A stretch of DNA of 13,912 nucleotides from an uncultured Candidatus Melainabacteria bacterium (GTDB lineage Bacteria > Cyanobacteriota > Vampirovibrionia > LMEP-6097): assembly GCA_937927525.1 (NCBI GenBank), contig CALBDR010000139.1:1-13912 (forward strand). Direction: 5' to 3'. The position numbers and the translations under genes are program-made. The notes below the pieces were generated by a model. The model saw only the letters and a program-made list of their open reading frames with translations. It was not told the origin of the DNA and searched no databases. Shown here one piece after another: positions 7,146-13,912 of the stretch; position 1 is the first letter of the stretch, and each line of letters opens with the position of its first letter.

Positions 7146-7982
7146 ATGTCGATGATGAAAAAGATAATAGTAGTTTCGTTAATAAATGCTGTATTTGCAA
7201 CTAGTGCTTTTGCTGGCGGCGCTCACGGTATGACTGAAGTAAGTCGTGATCTAAGGAATGAGCTGGAGCAAGCTAAAGTTTATGCTGATGAGTATAAAGA
7301 GTTATATAAAGAACAGAAAGAAGAGAATAACAAACTTAAAAATGAAAACATGAGCCTCAATAATAAGTGTAATAATTGTTTAAGAGAAAAAGCGGTTCTA
7401 GATGCTAAGGTTACTAGTTTAACTGCAGATAATAAAGATTTGAATAGAAGAGTTGGTGAATGGAAAGCTAAGGCTGAAATGACTGAAAAAACAGTAGTTG
7501 CTTCCAGTAAAACCACCAGACACTCTAATGAAATTCATAAAGAAACTGAAGTTCATGAAATAAAAGGTAGACATAATGATGATATTGACTATGTTTACGA
7601 AACTGGTTTATTTCATAGAATTTTTGGGACTTTAATTGGTGCACCTGTAGGTGCTGTAATTGGTGCTCCGATTGGAGCAGTAAGAGGAAGTGCTTCTAAG
7701 GGGATCGACCATGCTGATGACTTCGCTGATTATATGGGACCTGGAACTATGGGAGAGGCTTTTGGTAAAGTTGGTGGTTTAGGTGTTGGAGCAGTTTCAG
7801 GAGCCTTAACTGGTGCTGTTAAAGGCTTTACTACTGGACTTGTCTTAGGTTATAAATATCCGTTTAGTGCTGAAAGTTTTAGCTTAGATGGTGATATTAT
7901 CGGTGATTATGACCCATATGATTTTCATATTCATGAGCCACATAGAATGAGTTATGAAGCTGAAGAAGTAATGAATCCTTAA
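7146..7982 (+). CDS. Secreted coiled-coil protein with glycine-zipper C-terminal region, function unknown
   Basis: 278 residues, not recognised as a known family. Seen in order: a Sec signal peptide (MSMMKK then a hydrophobic stretch, with likely cleavage after AFA at residue 23); a charged helical coiled-coil segment at about 30-115 rich in Lys, Glu and Asn, interrupted by a CNNC motif (Cys75, Cys78); a His/Lys/Glu-rich linker at 124-145; two glycine-zipper blocks (160-181, GTLIGAPVGAVIGAPIGAVRG; and 204-235), of the type that packs small-residue helices against or within membranes; and an acidic, aromatic tail. Such architecture suggests an envelope-associated protein reaching from the periplasm to a membrane, but this is inference. 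There is no lipobox cysteine at the cleavage site, so it is not an obvious lipoprotein. It appears monocistronic. Alternative ATGs at 7152 and 7155 would shorten the signal peptide by two or three residues. Confidence 0.85.
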   Translation: MSMMKKIIVVSLINAVFATSAFAGGAHGMTEVSRDLRNELEQAKVYADEYKELYKEQKEENNKLKNENMSLNNKCNNCLREKAVLDAKVTSLTADNKDLNRRVGEWKAKAEMTEKTVVASSKTTRHSNEIHKETEVHEIKGRHNDDIDYVYETGLFHRIFGTLIGAPVGAVIGAPIGAVRGSASKGIDHADDFADYMGPGTMGEAFGKVGGLGVGAVSGALTGAVKGFTTGLVLGYKYPFSAESFSLDGDIIGDYDPYDFHIHEPHRMSYEAEEVMNP

Positions 7983-8043
7983 GATCACCGAGCTATTAAA
8001 ACTGGCTTATCTTGAAAACTTAAAAAATTCCTATAAACTTGTA

Positions 8044-8070
8044 ATTCTTTGAGCACTATGTGCTAAGAAT
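8044..8070. other. Bulged hairpin in the region before the helicase gene
   Basis: ATTCTT (8044-8049), a TG bulge (8050-8051) and AGCAC (8052-8056) pair with GTGCT (8060-8064) and AAGAAT (8065-8070) around a TAT loop, giving eleven base pairs with one two-base bulge. No T-tract follows on the plus strand, so it does not look like an ordinary intrinsic terminator of the upstream gene. It lies 46 bases before the helicase start and could be a 5'-leader element or a binding site. The rest of the 134-bp gap shows nothing else clear. Confidence 0.45.
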
Positions 8071-8098
8071 ATATACGGATAATAGTGAATAAAAATAT

Positions 8099-8106
8099 AA
8101 GGAAAG
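8099..8106 (+). promoter_or_regulatory. Shine-Dalgarno-like site of the helicase gene
   Basis: AAGGAAAG lies ten bases before the ATG at 8117. It is one of only two plausible ribosome-binding sites in the window and implies a real 5' leader for this mRNA. Confidence 0.5.
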
Positions 8107-8116
8107 TAATTTCTAG

Positions 8117-10414
8117 ATGTCAGTTACAAAAACTAAATTTGAATTAGATTCATTTCAGCAGGAATCAATAGATTATATCAAAGATTCCAAGAGCATTATC
8201 GTAAGTGCCCCTACGGGTGCTGGTAAAACAGTTATAGCGAAAGAAGCTATTAGAATTGCCTTAGATGAAGGTAAAAAAGTTTTTTATACAGCCCCATTGA
8301 AGGCTTTAATTAACCAGAAATTTTTGGAATTTGGTCAAGAGTTTGGTGAAGAGAATGTGGGTATTCTTACTGGTGATACTTCTAAAAATAGAGACGCAAA
8401 GGTTATTGTTTTAACTACTGAGATTTATAGAAATATGTTGTATGAAACAACATTTGGTTCTATTGATGATTATTTAGACGATTTAAGATTTATTATTTTT
8501 GATGAGTTTCATTATTTAGGTGATGAGTCTCGTGGAACAGTATGGGAAGAAAGTGTAATTTATAGCCCTAAAACAGTTAATATCGTTGCATTATCTGCAA
8601 CGATTAATAATCCTGAAGAAATCAGAGACTGGATTAGCGATGTTCACAGTGAGTGTGCACTTGTAAAAACTGATTATAGACCAGTTCCTTTACATCATTT
8701 TTATTTTAAAGAGGAACAGTTATTACCTCTTATAACACCTAATAAAAAGCTAAATCCTAAGCTAAAAGAAAGAAATGATAATAGATTTGGTAAGAAGAAT
8801 AAATTTGGTAGAGGTGGTGGAAATTTTGCTAAAGATTCAGCCCCAGAAAAGGTTGTATTGGAGCTCGCTAAAAAAGAAATGTTACCTGCTATTTATTTTG
8901 TATTTAGTAGAAAGGGATGTGATAAATATGCACGTCAATGTGAGACTTTAAATTTATTAAATGAAGCTGAGCTTAAAGAAGTTAATAAGCTCGTTGATGA
9001 AAAGAGTAAATCTCATTCTTTTATAGCTAATTATCAGCACTTGGATTTAGTCAGAAAAGGTATCGCTTCTCATCATTCAGGCTTATTGCCTGCTGTAAAG
9101 CTTTTAATTGAAGAGCTTTTTGCTAAAGGTTTAATTAAAGTAGTTTTCTCAACTGAAACTTTGGCTGCTGGTATTAATATGCCTGCTAAGACTACTATTA
9201 TTAGTAGTATTGAGAAAAGAGGTGATCATGGTTTTAGAGAATTGAAAGCTTCTGAATTTCTTCAGATGTCTGGTAGAGCTGGACGTAGAGGTATGGATGA
9301 CTTAGGTTATGTCATAACCGTGAAGAGTCAGAACCAAACAGCTGCTGATGCAGCATCTCTAGCTGTTGCTAAAGCAGAAGATATTGAAAGTAACTTCAAA
9401 GCTAGTTATGAAATGGTTTTAAACCTTCTGATGAACCATGATCTTAAAGAGGTGAAGGAATTAATCTTTAAAAGTTTTGGGCACTCATTGGTATTAAGAG
9501 ACTTAAAACCTCTTTCTAAAGAGAAGTCTAATTTAGAGAACAAATTATTTGATTTGCAGACTCCACTATGTCCAGGTGAGATTGGCGATCTTCAGCACTA
9601 TAAATCCTTACAAGAAAAGCTAGATGATACTCGTCGTAAGAAAAAGAAATTTGAAGAAAGTATGTCTCCAGAAGTTACTGATATGGAAGAACTTTTAGAA
9701 ATTCTTACTTTAGAAGCTCAAAATTATCCTTGTAATGGTTGCCCTAAGCAGAAACCATGTTCTAAACAGATGTCTACTGTTAAGAGATTTAGAAAGAAGG
9801 TTAAAGAGCTCGGTTTCACTATTAAAGAACGTGAAGAAACTTACTGGCATGATTTTGAAAAAATTGTGGAGCTTTTAAAAGATAAGAAGTATCTTGATGA
9901 GAATAATAAACCTACAGATTTAGGTAAAATGTGTGCTGCGATTAGATCAGAAAACTCTTTTTATATTATTGAGTTAGTTACTAGTAAATTAGTAAAAGTT
10001 ATAAATGCAGTTGAGTTTGCTTGTCTTTTAGCAGCGGTAGTAGTTGAATCTAGATCTAGAGATAATGCTTCACTTAGAGCTAAAGCTGAATTCTATGAAT
10101 TGTTTGATCAACTTAAAGTAATCGCTAGAAATGTAGTTAAGACACAGAGAAACTACAAAGTAATTAAACCAGTTGAGGTAAATATGAATGTTGCCTCTGT
10201 CGTTAGTAAGTGGATGGAATGTTTAGACTGGGACCAGCTTATGTCTGAAAACAACTCAGATGACGGTGATGCATTAAAAGCACTTCGTAGGACAGTAGAT
10301 ATTTGTAAGCAGGTTTCTAAGCTTGATTTTATTGACCCGAAAGTTAAGTCTTTAGCAGAGGAAGCTGTGTCAGTGATCGAGAAAGAACCTGTATTAGAAG
10401 TTACGAACACATAA
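8117..10414 (+). CDS. Ski2-like DExH-box RNA helicase
   Basis: ATP-dependent RNA helicase of the Ski2/Mtr4-like superfamily 2 group; bacterial and plastid members (for example plant ISE2) act in RNA processing and decay. 765 residues. Visible motifs: Q-like FELDSFQQ at 8-15, motif I APTGAGKT at 31-38, Ia TAPLKALINQK near 58-68, motif II DEFH at 129-132, motif III SAT at 160-162, motif IV FVFSRKGCDKYA near 261-272, HHSGLLP, motif V TETLAAGINMPAKT, and motif VI QMSGRAGRRG at 383-392. Between RecA domains is a basic Gly/Arg/Lys stretch (about 217-240). A cysteine group (Cys485, then CNGC-KQKPC at 539-548) could bind metal. The C-terminal part (about 590-765) looks like a helical DSHCT-type domain. 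It has its own upstream region with hairpin and ribosome-binding site, and its stop lies one base from the convergent neighbour's stop. Confidence 0.92.
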   Translation: MSVTKTKFELDSFQQESIDYIKDSKSIIVSAPTGAGKTVIAKEAIRIALDEGKKVFYTAPLKALINQKFLEFGQEFGEENVGILTGDTSKNRDAKVIVLTTEIYRNMLYETTFGSIDDYLDDLRFIIFDEFHYLGDESRGTVWEESVIYSPKTVNIVALSATINNPEEIRDWISDVHSECALVKTDYRPVPLHHFYFKEEQLLPLITPNKKLNPKLKERNDNRFGKKNKFGRGGGNFAKDSAPEKVVLELAKKEMLPAIYFVFSRKGCDKYARQCETLNLLNEAELKEVNKLVDEKSKSHSFIANYQHLDLVRKGIASHHSGLLPAVKLLIEELFAKGLIKVVFSTETLAAGINMPAKTTIISSIEKRGDHGFRELKASEFLQMSGRAGRRGMDDLGYVITVKSQNQTAADAASLAVAKAEDIESNFKASYEMVLNLLMNHDLKEVKELIFKSFGHSLVLRDLKPLSKEKSNLENKLFDLQTPLCPGEIGDLQHYKSLQEKLDDTRRKKKKFEESMSPEVTDMEELLEILTLEAQNYPCNGCPKQKPCSKQMSTVKRFRKKVKELGFTIKEREETYWHDFEKIVELLKDKKYLDENNKPTDLGKMCAAIRSENSFYIIELVTSKLVKVINAVEFACLLAAVVVESRSRDNASLRAKAEFYELFDQLKVIARNVVKTQRNYKVIKPVEVNMNVASVVSKWMECLDWDQLMSENNSDDGDALKALRRTVDICKQVSKLDFIDPKVKSLAEEAVSVIEKEPVLEVTNT

Positions 10415-10415
10415 A

Positions 10416-11327
10416 TTAACCAGCCATTCTAAATACCATCGGACTTAAGCGCATGAATTTTGAAAGTTTGTATGGGTTTGATGAATAGTTAAGAGTTAGT
10501 TTGGTAAATGCTCTAAATTTAGATTGAATTATTTTTCTGTAAAAATATTCATAAGCTAAAAGTTGAAAAGCTGAAGATTTATGAGCAACTAAATTCATAA
10601 ATGCCCTGTGCATCTTCATTTCAATATGATTTATTTTTTTACACAAACTATCTGTTTTTTCTCGATTTTTAAATTTTTTATCAACTTCATCTTGAAAGCT
10701 TTTTTGCAGTTCTGCTTGGAATGGAAGTATACACATAAGATCCACATCACGTTGAATATTAGGAGTAATTTGAATAAGCTTTTGATTAGCTTGTGGATTA
10801 ATTGATCTTAAAAAGTGGTCTCTAATATTTAATTGATACTTATTAATGGTATTTTTCTCAAGTGTCTGTTCTATTTTGCGATTGAAGAAAAAAGCAGCCT
10901 CCTTTTGTGTTCTTTCTTCTAGTGAATCAATTATTTCAAGAAATTGCCTTCTAAGAGAGAAATTAACAGCCATCTTCTTAAAGTGCTTTTTTTCTTTTAT
11001 TGCCTTTATCATAAGAGGCATATGGCTTCCAATTAGATTTGAAATTTTGTCAGTAATTTCTTTGTTTATATTATTACGATTGATTTCTTTGAATAATAGC
11101 TGTTTTACAGCTTCTTTATTTCTGGTTAATTTTTTGATTTCTCTTACATATTTTAATGCAAGATCTTCGTTTTTTTTGTATTCGTCATTTACAGTGTCAA
11201 AGTGACCACTTGCTGCAGCTGCATCTTCCAGCAACTCAGTGTTATTGAACGGTAATGCAGCATTTTGCATAATGTTCTCCAACAATCCTCCAGCAGTCAC
11301 CCTTGACTGTAAGAAGTTCGTTATCAT
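10416..11327 (-). CDS. Hypothetical basic, helical protein
   Basis: 303 residues, not recognised. No signal peptide and no membrane segment are evident. The composition is strongly Lys/Arg/Asn-rich and predicted-helical throughout, with charged amphipathic stretches (about 45-75 and 115-160) and a C-terminal half rich in aromatic residues and arginine; the last residues are RMAG. It may be a nucleic-acid-binding or structural cytoplasmic protein, but no motif supports a specific role. The start is firm: a perfect AGGAGG lies five bases before the ATG, downstream of a good -35/-10 pair, giving a leader of about 60 nt. This is the best expression signal in the window. The gene converges on the helicase gene with one base between stops, so no room exists for a separate terminator. 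It is divergent from miaB across about 213 bp. Confidence 0.8.
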   Translation of the reverse strand: MITNFLQSRVTAGGLLENIMQNAALPFNNTELLEDAAAASGHFDTVNDEYKKNEDLALKYVREIKKLTRNKEAVKQLLFKEINRNNINKEITDKISNLIGSHMPLMIKAIKEKKHFKKMAVNFSLRRQFLEIIDSLEERTQKEAAFFFNRKIEQTLEKNTINKYQLNIRDHFLRSINPQANQKLIQITPNIQRDVDLMCILPFQAELQKSFQDEVDKKFKNREKTDSLCKKINHIEMKMHRAFMNLVAHKSSAFQLLAYEYFYRKIIQSKFRAFTKLTLNYSSNPYKLSKFMRLSPMVFRMAG

Positions 11328-11332
11328 ATTAT

Positions 11333-11338
11333 CCTCCT
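11333..11338 (-). promoter_or_regulatory. Perfect Shine-Dalgarno site (AGGAGG)
   Basis: Plus-strand CCTCCT reads AGGAGG on the minus strand, five bases before the ATG at 11327. It fixes the start of the basic hypothetical protein and is the only full-consensus site found in the window. Confidence 0.85.
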
Positions 11339-11393
11339 AAATAAAAAACCTAGTCACACACGCATTCGTAACTGATTTAATATATTGAATTTA

Positions 11394-11423
11394 ATTATAT
11401 TTTATTTTTGCTTAAGTTTTCAA
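11394..11423 (-). promoter_or_regulatory. Sigma-70-type promoter of the basic hypothetical protein
   Basis: On the minus strand TTGAAA (11423-11418), an 18-bp spacer and TATAAT (11399-11394) form a near-consensus promoter. Transcription would start near 11387, about 60 nt before the ATG. It is the only promoter here with both hexamers close to consensus. Confidence 0.65.
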
Positions 11424-11438
11424 GTTTTTTTAAGTTTT
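11414..11438. repeat. Three AAGTTTT direct repeats over the -35 region
   Basis: AAGTTTT occurs at 11414-11420, 11422-11428 and 11432-11438, with period 8 and then 10. The first two copies overlap the -35 hexamer of the minus-strand promoter, a plausible operator layout. The surrounding DNA is A/T-rich, so low complexity is an alternative. The rest of the 213-bp gap to miaB (11328-11540) shows AT-rich tracts and no RNA gene. Confidence 0.35.
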
Positions 11439-11525
11439 GAAGGTGAATTTTTTTTAAGCTATAGAAAAACTTTAGTTTTTTATATACTATTTGTGATGAA
11501 TCATGAATTCATTCTGTATTTTAGA

Positions 11526-11531
11526 TAAAAT
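11526..11531 (+). promoter_or_regulatory. Putative -10 box (TAAAAT) upstream of miaB
   Basis: TAAAAT ends nine bases before the ATG at 11541; an overlapping TAATAT (11531-11536) is closer still. There is no Shine-Dalgarno site. The match to the boxes before the EVE, atpG, proC and ABC ATPase genes suggests a leaderless or near-leaderless transcript. Confidence 0.45.
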
Positions 11532-11540
11532 AATATATCC

Positions 11541-12935
11541 ATGGCTACACAAGTAAAAAAGAAAAAAGTTTTCATTGAGACACTTGGTTGTCAAATGAAT
11601 GTTGCTGATACTGAGCGTATGCTTGGTTTATTAGATGAAATTGACTATGAGCAAACTCAAAACCGTGAAGAAGCTGATTTATCTATTTTAAATACTTGTA
11701 GTATTCGTGAACACGCTGTAGATAAAATGCGCAGTTATGTAGGTAGCTGGGATAAAACCCGTAAACCTGGAAGTTTAGTAGCTTTAGCAGGTTGTGTACC
11801 TCAGCAAGAAGGTGAAGGCATGGTTAAGAATGTAAGAGTTGCTGATATTATTATTGGGACTCATAACTTACACCGTCTTCCAGACTTAGTTTTGGAAGCA
11901 GAGAGGAAGCATGAAGTTAATAAACTAAATTCAGTAAAGGGTGCTGAAGAGAATATCGGTGTTTATGCTGCTCGCCCGCAAGTCGCTGAAATATGGGAAG
12001 AACTTCCTGAAGATATTCCAGAAACTCCTATTTTCCGTAAAACTAAATATTACGCATGGGTAAATGTAATCTATGGCTGTAACTATAGATGTACTTACTG
12101 TATAGTTCCAAAAACTCGTGGTGATCAAAGATCACGCCCCGTAGCTGAAATTAAAAAAGAAATTGAAGGTCTTGCTCAAGAAGGTTACAAAGAAGTAATT
12201 CTACTTGGGCAGAATGTCGATGGTTATGGTTTAGATATTGGCTCTAATCTGGCTACTTTACTTCGTGAAGTCCATGAAGTTGAAGGTATAGAGAGAATTA
12301 AATTCTTAACTTCACATCCTTGTGACATGACTTTTGAACTTATAGAGACAGTAGCAGAGCTTCCTAAAGTTTCTAAATACTTCCATGTCCCTATCCAGGC
12401 AGGAAACGATTATATTCTTAAGCGCATGGCGCGTAGATATACAGTAGAAAGATATATGGAGTTAGTTAATTATATTCGTAAACTAATGCCTGATGCTTCT
12501 ATCACTGGAGATATCATAGTCGGTTTTCCTGGTGAGAGTCATGAACAATTCATGGATAGTGTAAAAGTAGTTCAGGAAGTGAAATATGATGCCTGTAACA
12601 CAGCTATTTACTCTAAGCGTCCATTTACTCCTGCTGCGACTTGGGAGGATGATATCTCTACTGAAGAGAAGCAGGAAAGAATTCGTTTCTTAAATGCGAT
12701 TATTACCGAGACTGCTGAAAAGCAGGCGCAGAGGTATATTGATCAAGTTGAGCAAGTACTTATTGAAGGTAAATCTCAGAGAAACCCTAGAAGGCTTGCT
12801 GGAAGAATCTTTAATAATAAAACTGTGAATATTGAATGTGATCCAGACTTACATGATAAGTATATTGGAACTATTGCTGATGTGAAAATTACTCAAGCTA
12901 ATGCTTGGGCGCTTCGTGGTGAGCTTTTGATATAG
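11541..12935 (+). CDS. miaB: tRNA-2-methylthio-N6-dimethylallyladenosine synthase
   Basis: Radical-SAM methylthiotransferase converting i6A to ms2i6A at position 37 of tRNAs reading UNN codons, using two [4Fe-4S] clusters. 464 residues, full length. The N-terminal UPF0004 domain has its three cluster cysteines: Cys17 (TLGCQMN), Cys53 (NTCSIRE) and Cys85 (AGCVPQQ). The radical-SAM core has the CxxxCxxC triad Cys180/Cys184/Cys187 in YGCNYRCTYC, then LGQNVDGYG, TSHPCDM, FHVPIQAGND, ITGDIIVGFPGES and the C-terminal TRAM domain (about 390-464). Overall wording is close to cyanobacterial MiaB. RimO-type features are not seen. Upstream is a TAAAAT box without a ribosome-binding site. Its last 43 bases are overlapped antisense by the open frame of the pseudogene on the other strand. 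Confidence 0.95.
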   Translation: MATQVKKKKVFIETLGCQMNVADTERMLGLLDEIDYEQTQNREEADLSILNTCSIREHAVDKMRSYVGSWDKTRKPGSLVALAGCVPQQEGEGMVKNVRVADIIIGTHNLHRLPDLVLEAERKHEVNKLNSVKGAEENIGVYAARPQVAEIWEELPEDIPETPIFRKTKYYAWVNVIYGCNYRCTYCIVPKTRGDQRSRPVAEIKKEIEGLAQEGYKEVILLGQNVDGYGLDIGSNLATLLREVHEVEGIERIKFLTSHPCDMTFELIETVAELPKVSKYFHVPIQAGNDYILKRMARRYTVERYMELVNYIRKLMPDASITGDIIVGFPGESHEQFMDSVKVVQEVKYDACNTAIYSKRPFTPAATWEDDISTEEKQERIRFLNAIITETAEKQAQRYIDQVEQVLIEGKSQRNPRRLAGRIFNNKTVNIECDPDLHDKYIGTIADVKITQANAWALRGELLI

Positions 12936-13912
12936 TCTAAGAACTCTAAGTCATTTTCACGTATATTACATGTTAGGTTATTTCCCACTAAAAAATCTTT
13001 AGAAGCGTATTCACTTGGTTTTAAAATATATTGGAATTTTCTATCCTCGACTGTATTTTGGTAAGTTTCTTTAGTTTGATCAAATTTAATTAGCATAGGC
13101 TTATCATCAAAGCAGATTAAACCAGGGTCTTTAAATTCAATATAACTAATTTCTCTATTATCATTAGTTTACTCGAAGTATAGATTTATTTTTCCAAAGT
13201 AATCGCTATTAAAGTTAGTCTTATAAGCTTGTTTATTCTGGTTAATTAAGCTATCCACTGATTCAAATTCTAATTTATCCTCACCTTTATTAGTTTTGTT
13301 TTCAAGTTCATTACATATTAGGTAATTAAGCATTTCTTTTATTTGTGGCTGAATTAAATCATTAAGCCTGCTTGACTTAATTTGTGAGCTTATATCTCCA
13401 AATACACTGTAAAACATAGTCGCAATATTTGGAATTAAAAATTTTACTTTATCCTCAAATGCTGAATTGGGTGATAGTTTACCTTGATGATTAATCTTCA
13501 TCATCTTTAATTGTTCACTAGCATCTGAGAAATTTGCAAAATTGATTTCGTTTGAGATTATTTCCATATCATTTTTAATGAGTGAGTTTAATAAGCCTGA
13601 AAAAACTACTAACAGTTCATTTTCAATAGCTAGTTTGTTTCTTTTAGTGTCATCATCTATAGCAATGCTTGATTCAGATATATTTTTGATATTATAGTTT
13701 TTGGTTTCACCCATAAGTAAATTCAAAGAGTTTATATTTTCTAAGTGTTTTGCAAATTGGTTAAAGCTCTTTACTAGAAAAGATGCTGGAGCTTTACCAC
13801 TAGCTAAAATGAATGGTTCTCGTTCAGGATTATAAATATTTAAAAATACCACTCATTCAGGGCAACCGCAAAGTCGGCTTAGGTATTTTGGAAAAGAATA
13901 TCCTGTAGATAT
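12893..13912 (-). pseudogene. Decayed unknown gene with in-frame stops (partial, runs off right edge)
   Basis: Reading the minus strand in one frame, a 227-codon segment begins at GTG 13852 and ends at TAA 13169-13171. The same frame then stays open for about 92 more codons (beginning TNDNREISYIEFKDPG) to a stop at 12893. Upstream of the GTG the frame is also open to the window edge (19 codons, including FPKYLSRLCGCPE), broken only by a TGA at 13853-13855. The simplest reading is one longer gene with two nonsense mutations, its 3' end abutting or overlapping miaB. The product is not recognised: helical, Asn/Lys/Glu-rich, no signal peptide visible. Alternatives are that 13169-13852 is a real 227-residue protein from GTG and the flanking open stretches are chance, or that the stops are sequence errors. 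TGA and TAA both end intact genes here, so recoding is unlikely. No Shine-Dalgarno site precedes the GTG. Confidence 0.6.

Noticed and set aside
10846..11205. 119-codon plus-strand open frame
   Set aside because: Shadow of the minus-strand basic protein, which has a perfect ribosome-binding site and promoter; the hydrophobic translation is what antisense of Lys-rich codons gives.
11465..11480. AAAAACT/AGTTTTT inverted repeat as a terminator
   Set aside because: Pure A/T-rich stem with a two-base loop in a divergent promoter region, where no transcript is expected to end.
11503..11512. Palindrome ATGAATTCAT upstream of miaB
   Set aside because: A single 10-bp AT-rich palindrome is expected by chance in such sequence; no second copy supports an operator.
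13169..13855. Alternative genetic code (TGA or TAA recoded) to explain the open frame on the right
   Set aside because: murQ ends at TGA and other intact genes at TAA exactly where their families end, so both codons act as stops here.
13856..13912. Plus-strand open frame at the right edge
   Set aside because: It has no start codon within the window and follows a stop at about 13832; the minus-strand frame continues the neighbouring gene and is the better explanation.

Overview
The window is AT-rich (roughly one third G+C by eye), densely coded bacterial DNA using the standard code; murQ ends at a TGA exactly where the family normally ends. I favour a non-photosynthetic member of the Cyanobacteriota (Vampirovibrionia/'Melainabacteria' type), with moderate to low confidence. 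The ATP synthase gamma subunit has the cyanobacterial/plastid-style N-terminus (TKKIT-AM-LVAAAKV) but lacks the regulatory insert of photosynthetic relatives. MiaB reads like cyanobacterial MiaB. A Ski2-type helicase of the kind found in cyanobacteria and plastids is present. Shine-Dalgarno sites are mostly absent.

Layout. 1-1551 (minus): a decayed, 5'-truncated and frameshifted Ppx/GppA-family gene that runs off the left edge. 1614-2087 (plus): an EVE-domain protein. 2101-2901 (minus): proC. 2918-7038 (plus): a run of four genes, an oligopeptide-type ABC ATPase, murQ (MurNAc-6-phosphate etherase), atpG (gamma subunit, away from any other ATP synthase gene) and a pyrimidine-nucleoside phosphorylase. 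7146-7982 (plus): a secreted coiled-coil/glycine-zipper protein of unknown function. 8117-10414 (plus): a Ski2-like RNA helicase preceded by a bulged hairpin and a Shine-Dalgarno-like site. 10416-11327 (minus): an unrecognised basic helical protein with a perfect AGGAGG and a good promoter. 11541-12935 (plus): miaB. 12893-13912 (minus): a second decayed unknown gene with in-frame stops, running off the right edge and overlapping the miaB 3' end antisense.

How the genes fit together. Most intact genes are housekeeping: proline synthesis, peptide or muropeptide uptake and cell-wall sugar recycling (ABC ATPase plus MurQ), ATP synthesis, nucleoside salvage, RNA handling and tRNA modification. The two flanking pseudogenes, the exported protein and the basic protein are the accessory part. 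No mobile element, CRISPR array, rRNA, tRNA or defence system was seen. The most interesting system-level signal is in initiation. Six genes carry a TATAAT/TAAAAT-like hexamer only 6-9 nt before the start codon and no Shine-Dalgarno site, which suggests leaderless transcripts. Two genes carry clear Shine-Dalgarno-like sites and have longer upstream regions.
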